A stretch of DNA of 39,720 nt from positions 1 to 39,720 of the forward strand of contig NZ_CAJNKE010000015.1 in NCBI RefSeq assembly GCF_905232215.1, in the 5' to 3' direction. The DNA is from Burkholderia sp. LMG 13014 (GTDB taxonomy: Bacteria > Pseudomonadota > Gammaproteobacteria > Burkholderiales > Burkholderiaceae). The notes under the pieces were generated by a model, which searched no databases, was not told the origin of the DNA, and was given only the letters and a program-made list of their open reading frames with translations. Below are positions 23,291-31,875 of the stretch, piece after piece (position 1 is the first letter of the stretch; the number at the start of each line of letters is the position of its first letter). Position numbers and translations under genes: made by a program.

Positions 23291-24757
23291 TCAGCGCTTG
23301 AAGTGCGGCGGCACCTTGCCGTCGACGTTGACCCACACCGACCGCGCTTCCGTGTAGTCGTGCATGGCCTCGAAGCCCATCTCGCGGCCGTAGCCCGACT
23401 GGCCGACGCCGCCGAACGGGCTGCCCGGATTGACGCGCTTGTAGCAGTTGATCCAGCACATGCCCGCGTTGATCTGCGATGCCATCTTGTGTGCCCGCGA
23501 GAGATCCTTCGTCCAGAGGCCGCTGCCCAGCCCGTATTCGGTCGCGTTGGCAATGGCCAGCGCCTCGTCGTCGCTGCCGAAGCGCAGCACCGTAACGAAC
23601 GGGCCGAACACTTCCTCCTGCGCGACGCGGTCTGCCGCGCTCTTTGCCTCGATGACCGTCGGGCGCACGTAGTAGCCGTTGGCGAGCGCCGGATCCTGCG
23701 GCGCACTGCCGCCCGTGAGCACGCGGCCACCCTGTTCGCGCGCGACGTCGACGAACGACAGCACGCGATCGAGGTGCTGCTTCGACGTCAGCGGCCCCAT
23801 CTCGGTATCGGCGTCGAGCGGGTTGCCGATGCGAATCGACGCGGCCAACGCAACGAAGCGCTCGAGGAACGCATCCGCGATGCGCTCGTGCAGCACCAGA
23901 CGCGAGCCGGCGATGCACGCCTGCCCCTGGTTGTGGAAGATCGCCCACGCCGCGCCGTTGATGGCGGCGTCGAGATCGGCATCGTCGAACACGATGTTGG
24001 CGCCCTTGCCGCCCAGTTCGAGCTGCACGCGCTTCAGGTTGCCCTGCGACGCTTCGACGATCCGGCGGCCGGTGGCCGTCGATCCCGTGAACGCGATCTT
24101 GCCGACGCCCGGATGTTCGGCGAGCCGCTGGCCGGCCGTATGCCCGTAGCCGGGGACGATATTGACGACCCCCGCGGGGAACCCGACCTCGGCCATCAGC
24201 TCGACGATGCGCAGCGTCGACAGCGGCGTGATTTCCGACGGCTTGAGCACCACGGTGTTGCCGGCGGCGAGCGCCGGGCCCATCTTCCAGCTCGTGAACA
24301 TCAGCGGAAAATTCCACGGCACGATCTGGCCGACGACACCGATCGGCGCGCGCTGCACGTAGTTCAGGAAGCCGGTTTCGACCGGAATCACCGAGCCTTG
24401 CAGCTTGTCGGCCATGCCGCCGAAATAGCGGAAGCAGGCGGCCGTGCGCGGTACGTCGAGCGAGCGCGAATCGCGGATCGGGTGGCCGGTGTCCAGCGAT
24501 TCGAGCTGCGCCAGCTCGTCCGCGTTGGCCTCGATCGCGTCGGCCTGGCGCAGCAGCACCCGGCCGCGTTCGGCGGCCGGCAGGGCCGACCACTTGGGGA
24601 ACGCGCGGGTCGCGGCTTCGACGGCCAGATCGACGTCGGCCGCGGTGGCTGCCGCGATCTTCGTGATGACGGAGCCGTCGTGCGGGTTCAGCACGTCGAT
24701 CGTGCCGCGGTCGACGGCGTCAACGAAGCGCCCGTCGATGAAGAGTTGGGTTTGCAT
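23291..24757 (-). CDS. 4-hydroxymuconic semialdehyde dehydrogenase (ALDH family)
   Basis: 488-residue NAD(P)-dependent aldehyde dehydrogenase. Catalytic residues are Cys ~281 (NQGQACIAGSRL), Glu ~247 (VQLELGGKGAN) and Asn ~149 (VPWNFPL); the cofactor loop is FTGSTATGR. In this cluster its substrate should be the 4-hydroxymuconic semialdehyde released by hydroquinone 1,2-dioxygenase, giving maleylacetate, as for PnpE/HapE. Specificity is from context, since the ALDH fold alone does not tell. The ATG at 24757 has AGGA before it. The 62-bp gap upstream contains a hexanucleotide repeat. Confidence 0.88.
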   Translation of the reverse strand: MQTQLFIDGRFVDAVDRGTIDVLNPHDGSVITKIAAATAADVDLAVEAATRAFPKWSALPAAERGRVLLRQADAIEANADELAQLESLDTGHPIRDSRSLDVPRTAACFRYFGGMADKLQGSVIPVETGFLNYVQRAPIGVVGQIVPWNFPLMFTSWKMGPALAAGNTVVLKPSEITPLSTLRIVELMAEVGFPAGVVNIVPGYGHTAGQRLAEHPGVGKIAFTGSTATGRRIVEASQGNLKRVQLELGGKGANIVFDDADLDAAINGAAWAIFHNQGQACIAGSRLVLHERIADAFLERFVALAASIRIGNPLDADTEMGPLTSKQHLDRVLSFVDVAREQGGRVLTGGSAPQDPALANGYYVRPTVIEAKSAADRVAQEEVFGPFVTVLRFGSDDEALAIANATEYGLGSGLWTKDLSRAHKMASQINAGMCWINCYKRVNPGSPFGGVGQSGYGREMGFEAMHDYTEARSVWVNVDGKVPPHFKR

Positions 24758-24779
24758 GAATCGTCCTCGGTGTATTGCA

Positions 24780-24815
24780 GAAGCGGAAGCGGGAGCGGGA
24801 GCGGGAGCGGAAGCG
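24780..24815. repeat. Six tandem GRAGCG units between hqdB and the dehydrogenase gene
   Basis: Six consecutive 6-bp units read GAAGCG or GGAGCG. They sit between the stop codon of the large dioxygenase subunit and the ribosome-binding site of the dehydrogenase gene. Unit gain or loss would change the intergenic spacing without touching a reading frame. Confidence 0.85.
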
Positions 24816-24819
24816 CCGC

Positions 24820-25839
24820 TCAGAACGCGATCGGATACGGCGCGAGCTCGCCGCTCTCGTAGCGCTGCGGCAGGTCGGGCGTCGCGTTTTCCCAGACCAG
24901 CAGCATCGACCGCTTCGTGGAATAGCCCTGATGCCGGATGTCGGCAGGCATCGCGCAGATGTCGCCGGCGCGCATCGTCACGCGTGCGCGCGGCGCGCCG
25001 GTGTTCTTGTCGCCGATGTCCCACACGATTTCGTCGGACAGTTGCAGGAACCATTCGACACGGTCGTTGCCGTGGAACACCGGCAGGATGAATTCCTCGG
25101 TGGTCGGGCAGAACAGGCTGCGCCCGCACACCGACGTGACCGACGGATTCCACGTGACGTCCGAGCGCGACAGGTACTTGAACAGGTTGAACGCGTGCAG
25201 CTCGCCTTCGAAGCCCGGCTCGACATGCACTTCCGGTTCGTCCTGCGCGACATCGACGAACGCGCGGTTGACCGGCAGGTCGTCGCGCAGCGGCGAGTCG
25301 CCTTCGAGGCCCGGCATGCGGCGCGTCGCGATACGGGTGCGCTCGATCGCCGAACCGTTTTCGCCATGCTTGCGTCCGAACGCCGTGCCCGTTTCCTCCG
25401 GCGCCGCGAACGGGTCGAAGCCCTCGTTCGTCCAGTCGTGCAGCATCGCCTTGAAGGTCGCCATGATCGTGGGCGTGTCGAAGGTCTCGGTGTAGTCGAC
25501 CCCGGCGTCCTTCAGGATGCCGTTGAAGGTGCCCGCATACATGTCCACCTTGCCGTAGTGATTGCGCGTGCCGAACACGTGGTCGAAGTTCACCCAGCCG
25601 TAGAAGAAGCCCCACGCCACGTCGCGCATCATCGCGCGCAGGAACGCGTCAGCCGGCATCGCATGCGTGCGCGTCTGGCCTTTCGCGGGCCAGCAGATCT
25701 TCACGAAATATTCGTCGCGCTGGAATTCGAATTCGCCGAGCCGGAAGCGGCGGTAGCCGGTAACGGCATCGGCTTCGGAGGCTTGCACCAGATCGGCGGC
25801 AAAGCCCGCGGAAAGGTCGAGGGTGTCGAGGGTGGCCAT
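24820..25839 (-). CDS. hqdB: Hydroquinone 1,2-dioxygenase, large subunit
   Basis: 339-residue catalytic subunit of the two-component Fe(II) hydroquinone dioxygenase, which cleaves hydroquinone to 4-hydroxymuconic semialdehyde. The cupin core holds His 256, Asn 258 and Glu 262 (VFHGNDRVEWF) and His 303 (DIRHQGY). As I recall, these are the active-site residues reported for PnpD of the p-nitrophenol pathway at the same numbers. The N-terminal domain (WGFFYGWVNFDHVFGTRNHYG) is specific to this family. It starts 38 nt after the small-subunit gene. Equivalent names are pnpD, hapD and mnpC2. Confidence 0.92.
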   Translation of the reverse strand: MATLDTLDLSAGFAADLVQASEADAVTGYRRFRLGEFEFQRDEYFVKICWPAKGQTRTHAMPADAFLRAMMRDVAWGFFYGWVNFDHVFGTRNHYGKVDMYAGTFNGILKDAGVDYTETFDTPTIMATFKAMLHDWTNEGFDPFAAPEETGTAFGRKHGENGSAIERTRIATRRMPGLEGDSPLRDDLPVNRAFVDVAQDEPEVHVEPGFEGELHAFNLFKYLSRSDVTWNPSVTSVCGRSLFCPTTEEFILPVFHGNDRVEWFLQLSDEIVWDIGDKNTGAPRARVTMRAGDICAMPADIRHQGYSTKRSMLLVWENATPDLPQRYESGELAPYPIAF

Positions 25840-25877
25840 AACGTGTCTCCTGGAATAGTCGAATGAGGTCGGTCGAA

Positions 25878-26372
25878 TCAGTGCAGGCAGATCTCGGCCC
25901 ACTTCTCCACGGACAGCTCGCCCAGGACGGTCTGCACGAGTGCGACGCCCGGCTGACTCGCGGCGAAGCGGTACGCACAGCCGGCCGGCAGCAGCGCCTG
26001 GTGGCCTTGGCGCAGCACGACGTAGCCCATCTTGCGGCCGGCCGGCTCGGTGCCGGCGCTCACGGTGCCGCGCCCCGATTTCGGCGGCGTATCGAGTTTG
26101 ATGAATTCGATCCGGACTTCGCCATCCATCTGGATCACGAACTCGTCGTGCGCGCAGGCGAACCACGGCGACTGGCCATCGGTCCGCAGCACTTCGATCA
26201 CGTATTCGAGGTTCTTGCCGGCGACGACCTTTTCATAAGGGGCCGACTTCGATGCCACCTCGAAGACGTTCGAGAAGGCGTAGTGGCGGGCGCTGCCGCT
26301 GGTGATTTCGATCTCGCCCTTCCGGTAACGGTCGAGCGAGCCAAAGACGGTGTGGAATGCCGTGTCGGTCAT
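25878..26372 (-). CDS. hqdA: Hydroquinone 1,2-dioxygenase, small subunit
   Basis: 164-residue small subunit, also cupin-like (FGSLDRYRKGEIEITSGSAR, then YVVLRQGHQALLPAGCAYRF). It pairs with the large subunit to form the alpha2beta2 hydroquinone dioxygenase. Catalytic metal ligands lie in the partner chain. The ATG at 26372 follows an AGGAGA ribosome-binding site; codons of the longer frame upstream are not conserved-looking. It is the first gene of the catabolic operon, and a LysR-type box lies about 95 bp upstream of its start. Equivalent to pnpC/hapC. Confidence 0.9.
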   Translation of the reverse strand: MTDTAFHTVFGSLDRYRKGEIEITSGSARHYAFSNVFEVASKSAPYEKVVAGKNLEYVIEVLRTDGQSPWFACAHDEFVIQMDGEVRIEFIKLDTPPKSGRGTVSAGTEPAGRKMGYVVLRQGHQALLPAGCAYRFAASQPGVALVQTVLGELSVEKWAEICLH

Positions 26373-26458
26373 TTCTGTCTCCTGAGTTGAACCGCTTGTT
26401 GGATTCAACTCTAGGGGCAAGGCCCCCCCGCAACAAGGCACGGGATGGCGACTACGGC

Positions 26459-26475
26459 ATTTGCGTTTCGCGAAT
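26459..26475. promoter_or_regulatory. LysR-type box upstream of hqdA
   Basis: ATTTGCGTTTCGCGAAT is a 17-bp dyad (ATTTGCG / CGCGAAT around TTT, one mismatch) of the T-N11-A form typical of LysR-regulator sites. The identical 17-mer occurs once more, inverted, upstream of the MFS gene at 29019-29035. It lies between the lysR stop and hqdA. Confidence 0.7.
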
Positions 26476-26487
26476 AATCCGTGCGGT

Positions 26488-27417
26488 TCAACGCACCCAG
26501 CCGCGCGCCAGCAGCGGAAGATCCCACGGGGGTTCGTCGCCGATGGTTTCCGCGAGGAATTCGACCAGCGCCTTCACCTTCAACGCCTGTCGCTGCGTGG
26601 CGGGATAAACCGCGGCAAAGCTCAGCGGCGCGAGCTGGTAGTCGGTCAGGATCGGCACCAGCCGGCCCGCGACGAGCGCCTCGCTCGCCACGAGCGTCGG
26701 CAGGCACACGACGCCGCCGCCCGACAGCGCGTACTCGCGCAGCAGGTGCACGGAGTTCGAACGGATCATGCCGGGCAGCTCCATTTCGACGACCTCGTCG
26801 CCGCGCGTCATCGTCCAGCGGTTGCGCGACGGATAGCCCGAATAGAGCGCCGTGGTGTGCTGCAGCAGGTCGCGCGGATGTTGTGGCGCACCATGCGCAT
26901 CGAGGTAGGCGGGCGACGCGCAGAAGAGGCGCCTGACGGTGAACAGCCGCCGTTCGATCAGCGACTCGGAGATGGGCGGAAAGATCTGGAACGCGATGTC
27001 GAACCCTTCTTCGACAGGATCCACGACACGGTCGTTGACGATGACGTCGAGCTGGATGCCCGGGTAGCGCCGGTTGAATTCCATCAGCGGCGCGCCGAAG
27101 TGATCGAGGGCGAAACCGGGCAGCACCTGGATGCGCAGCCGCCCGGTCGGCGTCGCGCGAAGCTCGCGCATCTGGTCCGTCAACTCGTTGACGCGCCCCA
27201 CCACCTCCGCGCACTCGCGATAGAACGCCTCGCCCACTTCCGACAGGCGCACGTGGCGCGTGCTGCGATGGAACAGCGGCGCGTTGACGAACTTCTCGAG
27301 CTGCTGGATGCGGTTCGTCACGACCGAGCTGGTCACGCCGAGCTGCCGTGCCGCCTCGGCGAAGCTGCTCGCCTCCGCGACCCTGACGAATGCTTCGATG
27401 CTCAGAAACCGGTCCAT
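26488..27417 (-). CDS. LysR-family regulator of the hydroquinone cluster
   Basis: 309 residues. N-terminal winged helix-turn-helix (FLSIEAFVRVAEASSFAEAA, then RQLGVTSSVVTNRIQQLEKF) and C-terminal substrate-binding domain (GRLRIQVLPGFALDHF, ..., VEEGFDIAFQIFPPIS). It lies directly upstream of hqdA in the same direction. Two copies of a 17-bp LysR-type box flank the regulon (before hqdA and before the MFS gene). PnpR-type regulators of p-nitrophenol clusters have the same role. The inducer could be hydroquinone or a precursor (inferred). Confidence 0.88.
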   Translation of the reverse strand: MDRFLSIEAFVRVAEASSFAEAARQLGVTSSVVTNRIQQLEKFVNAPLFHRSTRHVRLSEVGEAFYRECAEVVGRVNELTDQMRELRATPTGRLRIQVLPGFALDHFGAPLMEFNRRYPGIQLDVIVNDRVVDPVEEGFDIAFQIFPPISESLIERRLFTVRRLFCASPAYLDAHGAPQHPRDLLQHTTALYSGYPSRNRWTMTRGDEVVEMELPGMIRSNSVHLLREYALSGGGVVCLPTLVASEALVAGRLVPILTDYQLAPLSFAAVYPATQRQALKVKALVEFLAETIGDEPPWDLPLLARGWVR

Positions 27418-27563
27418 ACCGCGCCCTTTTTCGACAGCGAAACCGGCAGTCTACCCGGGCGGATAGCGGGCTGTGTCATGCGGGACGCGTCACTGTGTCC
27501 CCCAATCGATGTCAATCGCCGATGACACCCGATCCCGCATGCGCCGCCCTGCCGGCGCGGGCC

Positions 27564-28817
27564 TTACCGCGATTGCTCGCCGGCCGCCAGTTCCGGTCGC
27601 ACGGCCACGCGACGCTGCAGCACCGCCGGCGCGGTTTCCTTCAGCAGCAGGCTGACCACGATGCCCAGCATGACCGCGCCCATCGGCAGCCACAGAATGT
27701 TCTGGATGCCAAAGTGTGCGGCGACGTAGCCGCCCATCGCCGGCGCGATGCCGCCGCCGAAGATCTCGCCGACCCCGACCACCACGCCGATCGACGTCGA
27801 CACGAGCCCGATCGGGGCGGCCTCGGTCGCCACCGGGCCGGACAGCAGCGACACCAGCCCGAGCGTGAAGAACGACGCGACGAACAGGACCCCGAACAGC
27901 GCGAGCGGCTGCGGGCCGAGGCCGCGGAAGATGTAGAGCATCACGGCCGTTCCCGCGAAGCCGACGATGCTCGCGAGGCGGCGGCCGACCAGGTCGGACA
28001 AGCCCGGCAAGCCGAACTGCCCGAGAAAACCGCCGAAGCCGATCGCCGACACGACGAGGCCCATCTTCTGCGTGCCGAGCGCCAGGTAGTCGGTCAGGTA
28101 CAGCGGCAGCAGCGCGCCGAGCACGAAGACGCCCGTCATCGCGCAGCACAGGGCGGCCATCGCCACGAGGATGTTGCGGCTCTTGAGCACATGGCCGAGC
28201 GACGCCGGTGCATGCTCCGACGCGACGGCCTGCGTGACCTTCGGCTCACGGATGACGAAGAACATGATCGCGCCGAGGATCAGGCCGGGAACGGCGACGA
28301 GCGCAAAGACCCAGCGCCACGATACGAACCCGAGCAGCTGCGTCGCGATGATCGGCGACAGCGCGAGCCCGAACAGCGCGAAGCCGCTTTGCTGCAGGCC
28401 GAGGTTCAGCCCGCGCCGCCGCGGATGCGATGCGTCGGCCGTCGCGGCGAAGCTGGTCGGGCAGAACGAGCCTTCGGCCACGCCCATCAGGCCGCGAATC
28501 GCCATCAGCCCGAGCAGCCCGCCCGCGAGCCCCGAGAAGCCCGACAGCAGCGAGAACGCGATGATGGCCGGGATCAGCACCTTCCTGCGGCCGATCTTGT
28601 CGGAGATGCCGCCCATCAGCGCCGCGAAGATGCCCCACGACAGGCCGAGCACGCCGATGCAGTTGCCGACGTCCTGCGCGGTCAGGTTGAGGTCCTTCAT
28701 GATCGACGGGAACAGCGGCGCGATCAGCCAGCGATCGAGGCCGACCAGCCCGAAGCCGAGTGCCAGCAGCGTGACCGCCTTCCACTCGTATGAGGTATCC
28801 CACTCGTTTGCTTTCAT
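27564..28817 (-). CDS. MFS transporter, aromatic-acid/organic-anion type
   Basis: 417-residue major facilitator with about 12 membrane segments. The loop 2-3 motif is GGISDKIGRRKVLIP and a second copy occurs as LPGLSDLVGRRLAS between the halves. RWLIAPLFPSIMKDL near the N-terminus resembles anion/aromatic acid symporters. It is the upstream member of the hydroquinone cluster and probably imports an aromatic precursor. A LysR-type box lies ~210 bp before the start. ATG at 28817 is chosen because the preceding codons are not membrane-like. Confidence 0.88.
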   Translation of the reverse strand: MKANEWDTSYEWKAVTLLALGFGLVGLDRWLIAPLFPSIMKDLNLTAQDVGNCIGVLGLSWGIFAALMGGISDKIGRRKVLIPAIIAFSLLSGFSGLAGGLLGLMAIRGLMGVAEGSFCPTSFAATADASHPRRRGLNLGLQQSGFALFGLALSPIIATQLLGFVSWRWVFALVAVPGLILGAIMFFVIREPKVTQAVASEHAPASLGHVLKSRNILVAMAALCCAMTGVFVLGALLPLYLTDYLALGTQKMGLVVSAIGFGGFLGQFGLPGLSDLVGRRLASIVGFAGTAVMLYIFRGLGPQPLALFGVLFVASFFTLGLVSLLSGPVATEAAPIGLVSTSIGVVVGVGEIFGGGIAPAMGGYVAAHFGIQNILWLPMGAVMLGIVVSLLLKETAPAVLQRRVAVRPELAAGEQSR

Positions 28818-29284
28818 GTCCGTCTCCGTGGACACAGGGTCGCCTGCGCGCGCCGGAGCGCCTGCGCATGAGCCAGGTCCGATGTCTTTTGTGTGCGACG
28901 CGAATCGCAAGGAAGTGCCGGCTGGCGTTCCGGTTCGAGGCGCGGAATTCAGTCAGCCGACGTCACCACGATAGGTGCAAGGCCGCCAATCGGGTATGGA
29001 ACAACCGGCGAACGCGCCATTCGCGAAACGCAAATAATCGCGAGCGATAAGCGGAAAGCATCGACGGAGAAGCGCGGAGCGAACGGTGGCGGCGTTGAAG
29101 CAGCCCTCATTCGCGTGTCACGGGGGAATCCCTCATAGACATCGAAGTATCGGCAATTCGCCGCATGAACACGGCTAACAGCTATTCGAGAACGTCCCGG
29201 CAGTGGCGGGCTTTCCGCAGCTTCGCCGCGAAGCGCGGCAAGCCAGCCGCTCCCGGGCAATCGATACGGCACCTGCCTTCGCAT
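28818..29284. other. Long promoter region of the MFS gene
   Basis: About 470 bp without a supported gene. It holds the second LysR-type box (29019-29035), and AT-richer patches near 29030-29050 and 29130-29180. The ORFs crossing it have no family resemblance. Confidence 0.45.
29019..29035. promoter_or_regulatory. LysR-type box upstream of the MFS gene
   Basis: ATTCGCGAAACGCAAAT, the exact reverse complement of the box at 26459-26475. Centre ~210 bp upstream of the MFS start codon. Supports joint control of the transporter and the hydroquinone operon. Confidence 0.7.
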
Positions 29285-29305
29285 CGTGCTGCCCTCGGCA
29301 GCACG
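29285..29305. terminator. Strong 9-bp hairpin after the NIPSNAP gene
   Basis: CGTGCTGCC (29285-29293), 3-nt loop, GGCAGCACG (29297-29305). It lies 36 bp beyond the NIPSNAP stop codon on the minus strand. The stem is perfect and GC-rich; no clear T tract follows. Confidence 0.5.
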
Positions 29306-29340
29306 GGGCGGGGCGGTCTCATTGGCGATTCATTGAAAAT

Positions 29341-29955
29341 TCAACACAGCGGAGACCACGCCTCCGGCAGGCAAATCGTCGACGTGGCCCGCTCGATCTG
29401 CTGCGGTCCGCCCTTGGGCGGCCAAAGCCCTTCGGCATAGTGGCGCGCTCGCAATGCCATGCGCTCCTCCAGGCTCGAGAATCCCCAGAGATGGGCAATG
29501 CGAGGCGGGCCATCCATCGCGTACAGGTTCGCGACGAGATGAGACGTATAGGCTTCGGCCGGGCCGACGGCCTGCTCCCACGCGGCGATCGTCGGCGCGA
29601 TCCCGGCCGGCTTGAGCCAATAGCGGCGAAATTCGTAGAACCTGCCGAGTTTCGCCGGCTCGATCGCGGGCAGGAACGGAAAAAGTTCGTAGGTTTCCAT
29701 GCTGAGACCCACGTCGTCACCGCCGATATTGAACGGCCCGCCGCTCATCAACGCGCGACGGCGCTCGTGCTGCAGTGCGTCGCTATCGTCGAAGCCTCGC
29801 AACACGACGATCTGCCCCAATTCGCCGATTTCCGAACGCCATGCGCCGAGGAGACGCCCCGCGGCCCCAGGATCCGTTACCCATCGATGCGCACCCGCGG
29901 AAACGGCATCCTGCTCCAGCAGCAAACACGACAACGTCGTCAGTTCATACTGCAT
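29341..29955 (-). CDS. NIPSNAP-family protein
   Basis: 204 residues with two dimeric alpha/beta-barrel-like halves. The second (METYELFPFLPAIEPAKLGRFYEFRRYWLKPAG, ..., HLWGFSSLEERMALRARHYAE) has the NIPSNAP pattern: YE.R.Y...PG, then W.Y.s..eR...R. The start, QYELTTLSCLLL, and IVVLRGFDDSDALQHERRRAL repeat that layout in diverged form. Bacterial NIPSNAP proteins are often near aromatic or xenobiotic catabolism genes, but their biochemical role is unclear. The ATG at 29955 is preferred over an upstream extension. It is divergent from the cysteine-desulfurase fusion gene. Confidence 0.75.
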   Translation of the reverse strand: MQYELTTLSCLLLEQDAVSAGAHRWVTDPGAAGRLLGAWRSEIGELGQIVVLRGFDDSDALQHERRRALMSGGPFNIGGDDVGLSMETYELFPFLPAIEPAKLGRFYEFRRYWLKPAGIAPTIAAWEQAVGPAEAYTSHLVANLYAMDGPPRIAHLWGFSSLEERMALRARHYAEGLWPPKGGPQQIERATSTICLPEAWSPLC

Positions 29956-30153
29956 CTCGACAATCCCTCGCAAAATGGGCTTCGGACACGGAAATCGTCT
30001 CTGCCCGCCGTCAGAAAATAAATTCCCCCAATCCACATTCAGATAAAACGTTATTCCATATCAAGCTGAATACACGACCAACTTTGGATCCTTTTTCCCG
30101 CCTGTCCCCCGTATCATTTCTTCCATTCCGAAAGAAAAGAGTATGAGAAGGAC

Positions 30154-31644
30154 ATGAGCGACACCACCACGCTGCACTACCTCGACTACGCGGCCACGAC
30201 GCCCGCCGATCCGCGCGTGATCGAAGCGATGACGGCCTGCCTCGGCTTCGACGGCATCTTCGGCAACCCGGCATCGAGCTCGCACGCCGCCGGCCGGCTG
30301 GCAAAAGACAAGGTCGAGCAGGCACGCGCGCAAGTCGCCGCGCTGATCGGCGCGGACGCCGACGAGATCGTCTGGACGTCGGGTGCCACGGAATCGAACA
30401 ACCTCGCGCTGAAGGGCTACGCGGAAAACGCGACCGGCAAGCGCCACCTGATCACGAGCCGCATCGAGCACAAGGCCATTCTCGACACGATGGCGAACCT
30501 GGCGAAGCACGGCGCGTCGGTCACGTTCCTGACGCCCACCCGCGACGGCGAAATCACCGCCGACGCGGTCGCCGCCGCCATCGGCCCCGATACGGGCCTC
30601 GTGTCGCTGATGCTCGTGAACAACGAACTCGGCACGCTGACCGATATTGGCGCAATCTCGCGCATCGTGCATGCCGCGGGCGCGCTGCTCCACGTCGACG
30701 CCGCGCAAGCACTCGGCAAGACGCCGATCGACGTGCGCGCGCTCGGCATCGACATGCTGTCGATGTCCGCGCACAAGGTGTACGGCCCGAAGGGCATCGG
30801 CGCGCTGTTCGTCCGCCGCGACATCGCGGACCGGATCGCGCCGCAGATTCACGGCGGCGGGCATGAACGCGGCTTGCGTTCCGGGACGCTCGCGACGCAT
30901 CAGATCGTCGGCATGGGCGTTGCATGCGAACTGGCCGCTGAAAAGCTCGATGGCGAAGCTGCACGCATCGCGGCACTTGGCGCCCGCCTGACGGACGCAC
31001 TGGTCGCACTCGGCGATGTCACGCAAAACGCGGCCACGGCACGCCGGATCCCGCACACGTTGAGCCTGACCGTGAATGCGCCGGGCTTCTTCCCGTTCAT
31101 GCTCGGCGAAGCGCTCGCCGTGTCGTCGACGTCCGCATGCAACTCGACCAGCGGCGCGCCGTCCCACGTGCTGACCGCGATCGGCCTCGATGCTGAGACG
31201 GCTGGCCGCACCGTGCGCGTGAGCTTCGGCCGCTTCACGACGGAGGAGGATGTCGACTTCGCGATCACCTGTTTCCGCCAGGCGATCGAACAGTGTCGCG
31301 CGACGGCAGCGAACGGCTTCTCCGCGTCGCGGCAGATCACGCCGGCCGACCTGAAGGCGATCCGCAATGCCGGCTTCCGTTCGGTCATCTGCAACCGGCC
31401 CGACGGCGAAGGCGACGCACACCCGGCGTTCGATGAAATCGCCGCGGCGGCCCGCGAACTGGGCCTCGAAGCACGCTACCTGCCGGTCGAGCGCGACCGC
31501 ATCGGCGAGGCGGAGATCGACGCATTCGGTGCGCTGGTCGACACGCTGCAGAAGCCGGTGCTCGCATACTGCCGCAGCGGCAGCCGCTCCGGCCTGCTGT
31601 GGAATCGCTGGTCCGCCCGGCGCACGGCCACGACCTCGGCCTGA
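30154..31644 (+). CDS. Cysteine desulfurase fused to a DUF442/rhodanese-like domain
   Basis: 496 residues. Residues 1-385 are an IscS/NifS-type PLP enzyme: VYLD-like start HYLDYAATTP, GATESNN, IEHKAIL, VDAAQALGK, PLP-Lys 208 in SMSAHKVYGPKG, and the mobile-loop Cys 329 in SSTSACNS that accepts persulfide. Residues ~389-490 are a TIGR01244/DUF442-type sulfurtransferase domain (ITPADLKAIRNAGFRSVICN, then active loop CRSGSR at 473-478). The fusion suggests that sulfur taken from cysteine is passed directly to the second Cys. It stands alone with AAGGAC before the ATG. The physiological acceptor is not evident. Confidence 0.88.
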   Translation: MSDTTTLHYLDYAATTPADPRVIEAMTACLGFDGIFGNPASSSHAAGRLAKDKVEQARAQVAALIGADADEIVWTSGATESNNLALKGYAENATGKRHLITSRIEHKAILDTMANLAKHGASVTFLTPTRDGEITADAVAAAIGPDTGLVSLMLVNNELGTLTDIGAISRIVHAAGALLHVDAAQALGKTPIDVRALGIDMLSMSAHKVYGPKGIGALFVRRDIADRIAPQIHGGGHERGLRSGTLATHQIVGMGVACELAAEKLDGEAARIAALGARLTDALVALGDVTQNAATARRIPHTLSLTVNAPGFFPFMLGEALAVSSTSACNSTSGAPSHVLTAIGLDAETAGRTVRVSFGRFTTEEDVDFAITCFRQAIEQCRATAANGFSASRQITPADLKAIRNAGFRSVICNRPDGEGDAHPAFDEIAAAARELGLEARYLPVERDRIGEAEIDAFGALVDTLQKPVLAYCRSGSRSGLLWNRWSARRTATTSA

Positions 31645-31743
31645 CCGGGAACACCGCCCCGTTACGCTCCGCCCCCGGCGTTCGCGCACGAAGCAGATAC
31701 TTCGATGCACGGCCGCCGGATGCCGGCGGCGATTGAAGTCACC

Positions 31744-31875
31744 TCAGTCCCCCTCATCCCCGCTCACCGGCGTATAGATCGCCAGCTTCAGCGCGGGATC
31801 GTCGTTTGCCTGGAACGTCGCGTATTCATAGCGCTGCGCGCCACGTTGTGCATGCGCGAACACCTTCTGCCCTGA
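31744..31875 (-). pseudogene. 3' remnant of an unidentified gene
   Basis: Reading minus from ~31875 to the stop at 31744 gives a protein-like ending (GQKVFAHAQRG, RYEYATFQANDDPALKLA, IYTPVSGDEGD). No start or ribosome-binding site exists, and upstream the frame runs into the antisense of the dehydrogenase-like gene. It looks like the C-terminus of a real protein cut by a deletion that also removed the 5' end of its neighbour. Family not recognised. Confidence 0.5.

Noticed and set aside
23283-24593. Extended frame upstream of maleylacetate reductase
   Set aside because: Arg/Gly-rich shadow of the dehydrogenase gene; the reductase starts at 23282 with normal family length.
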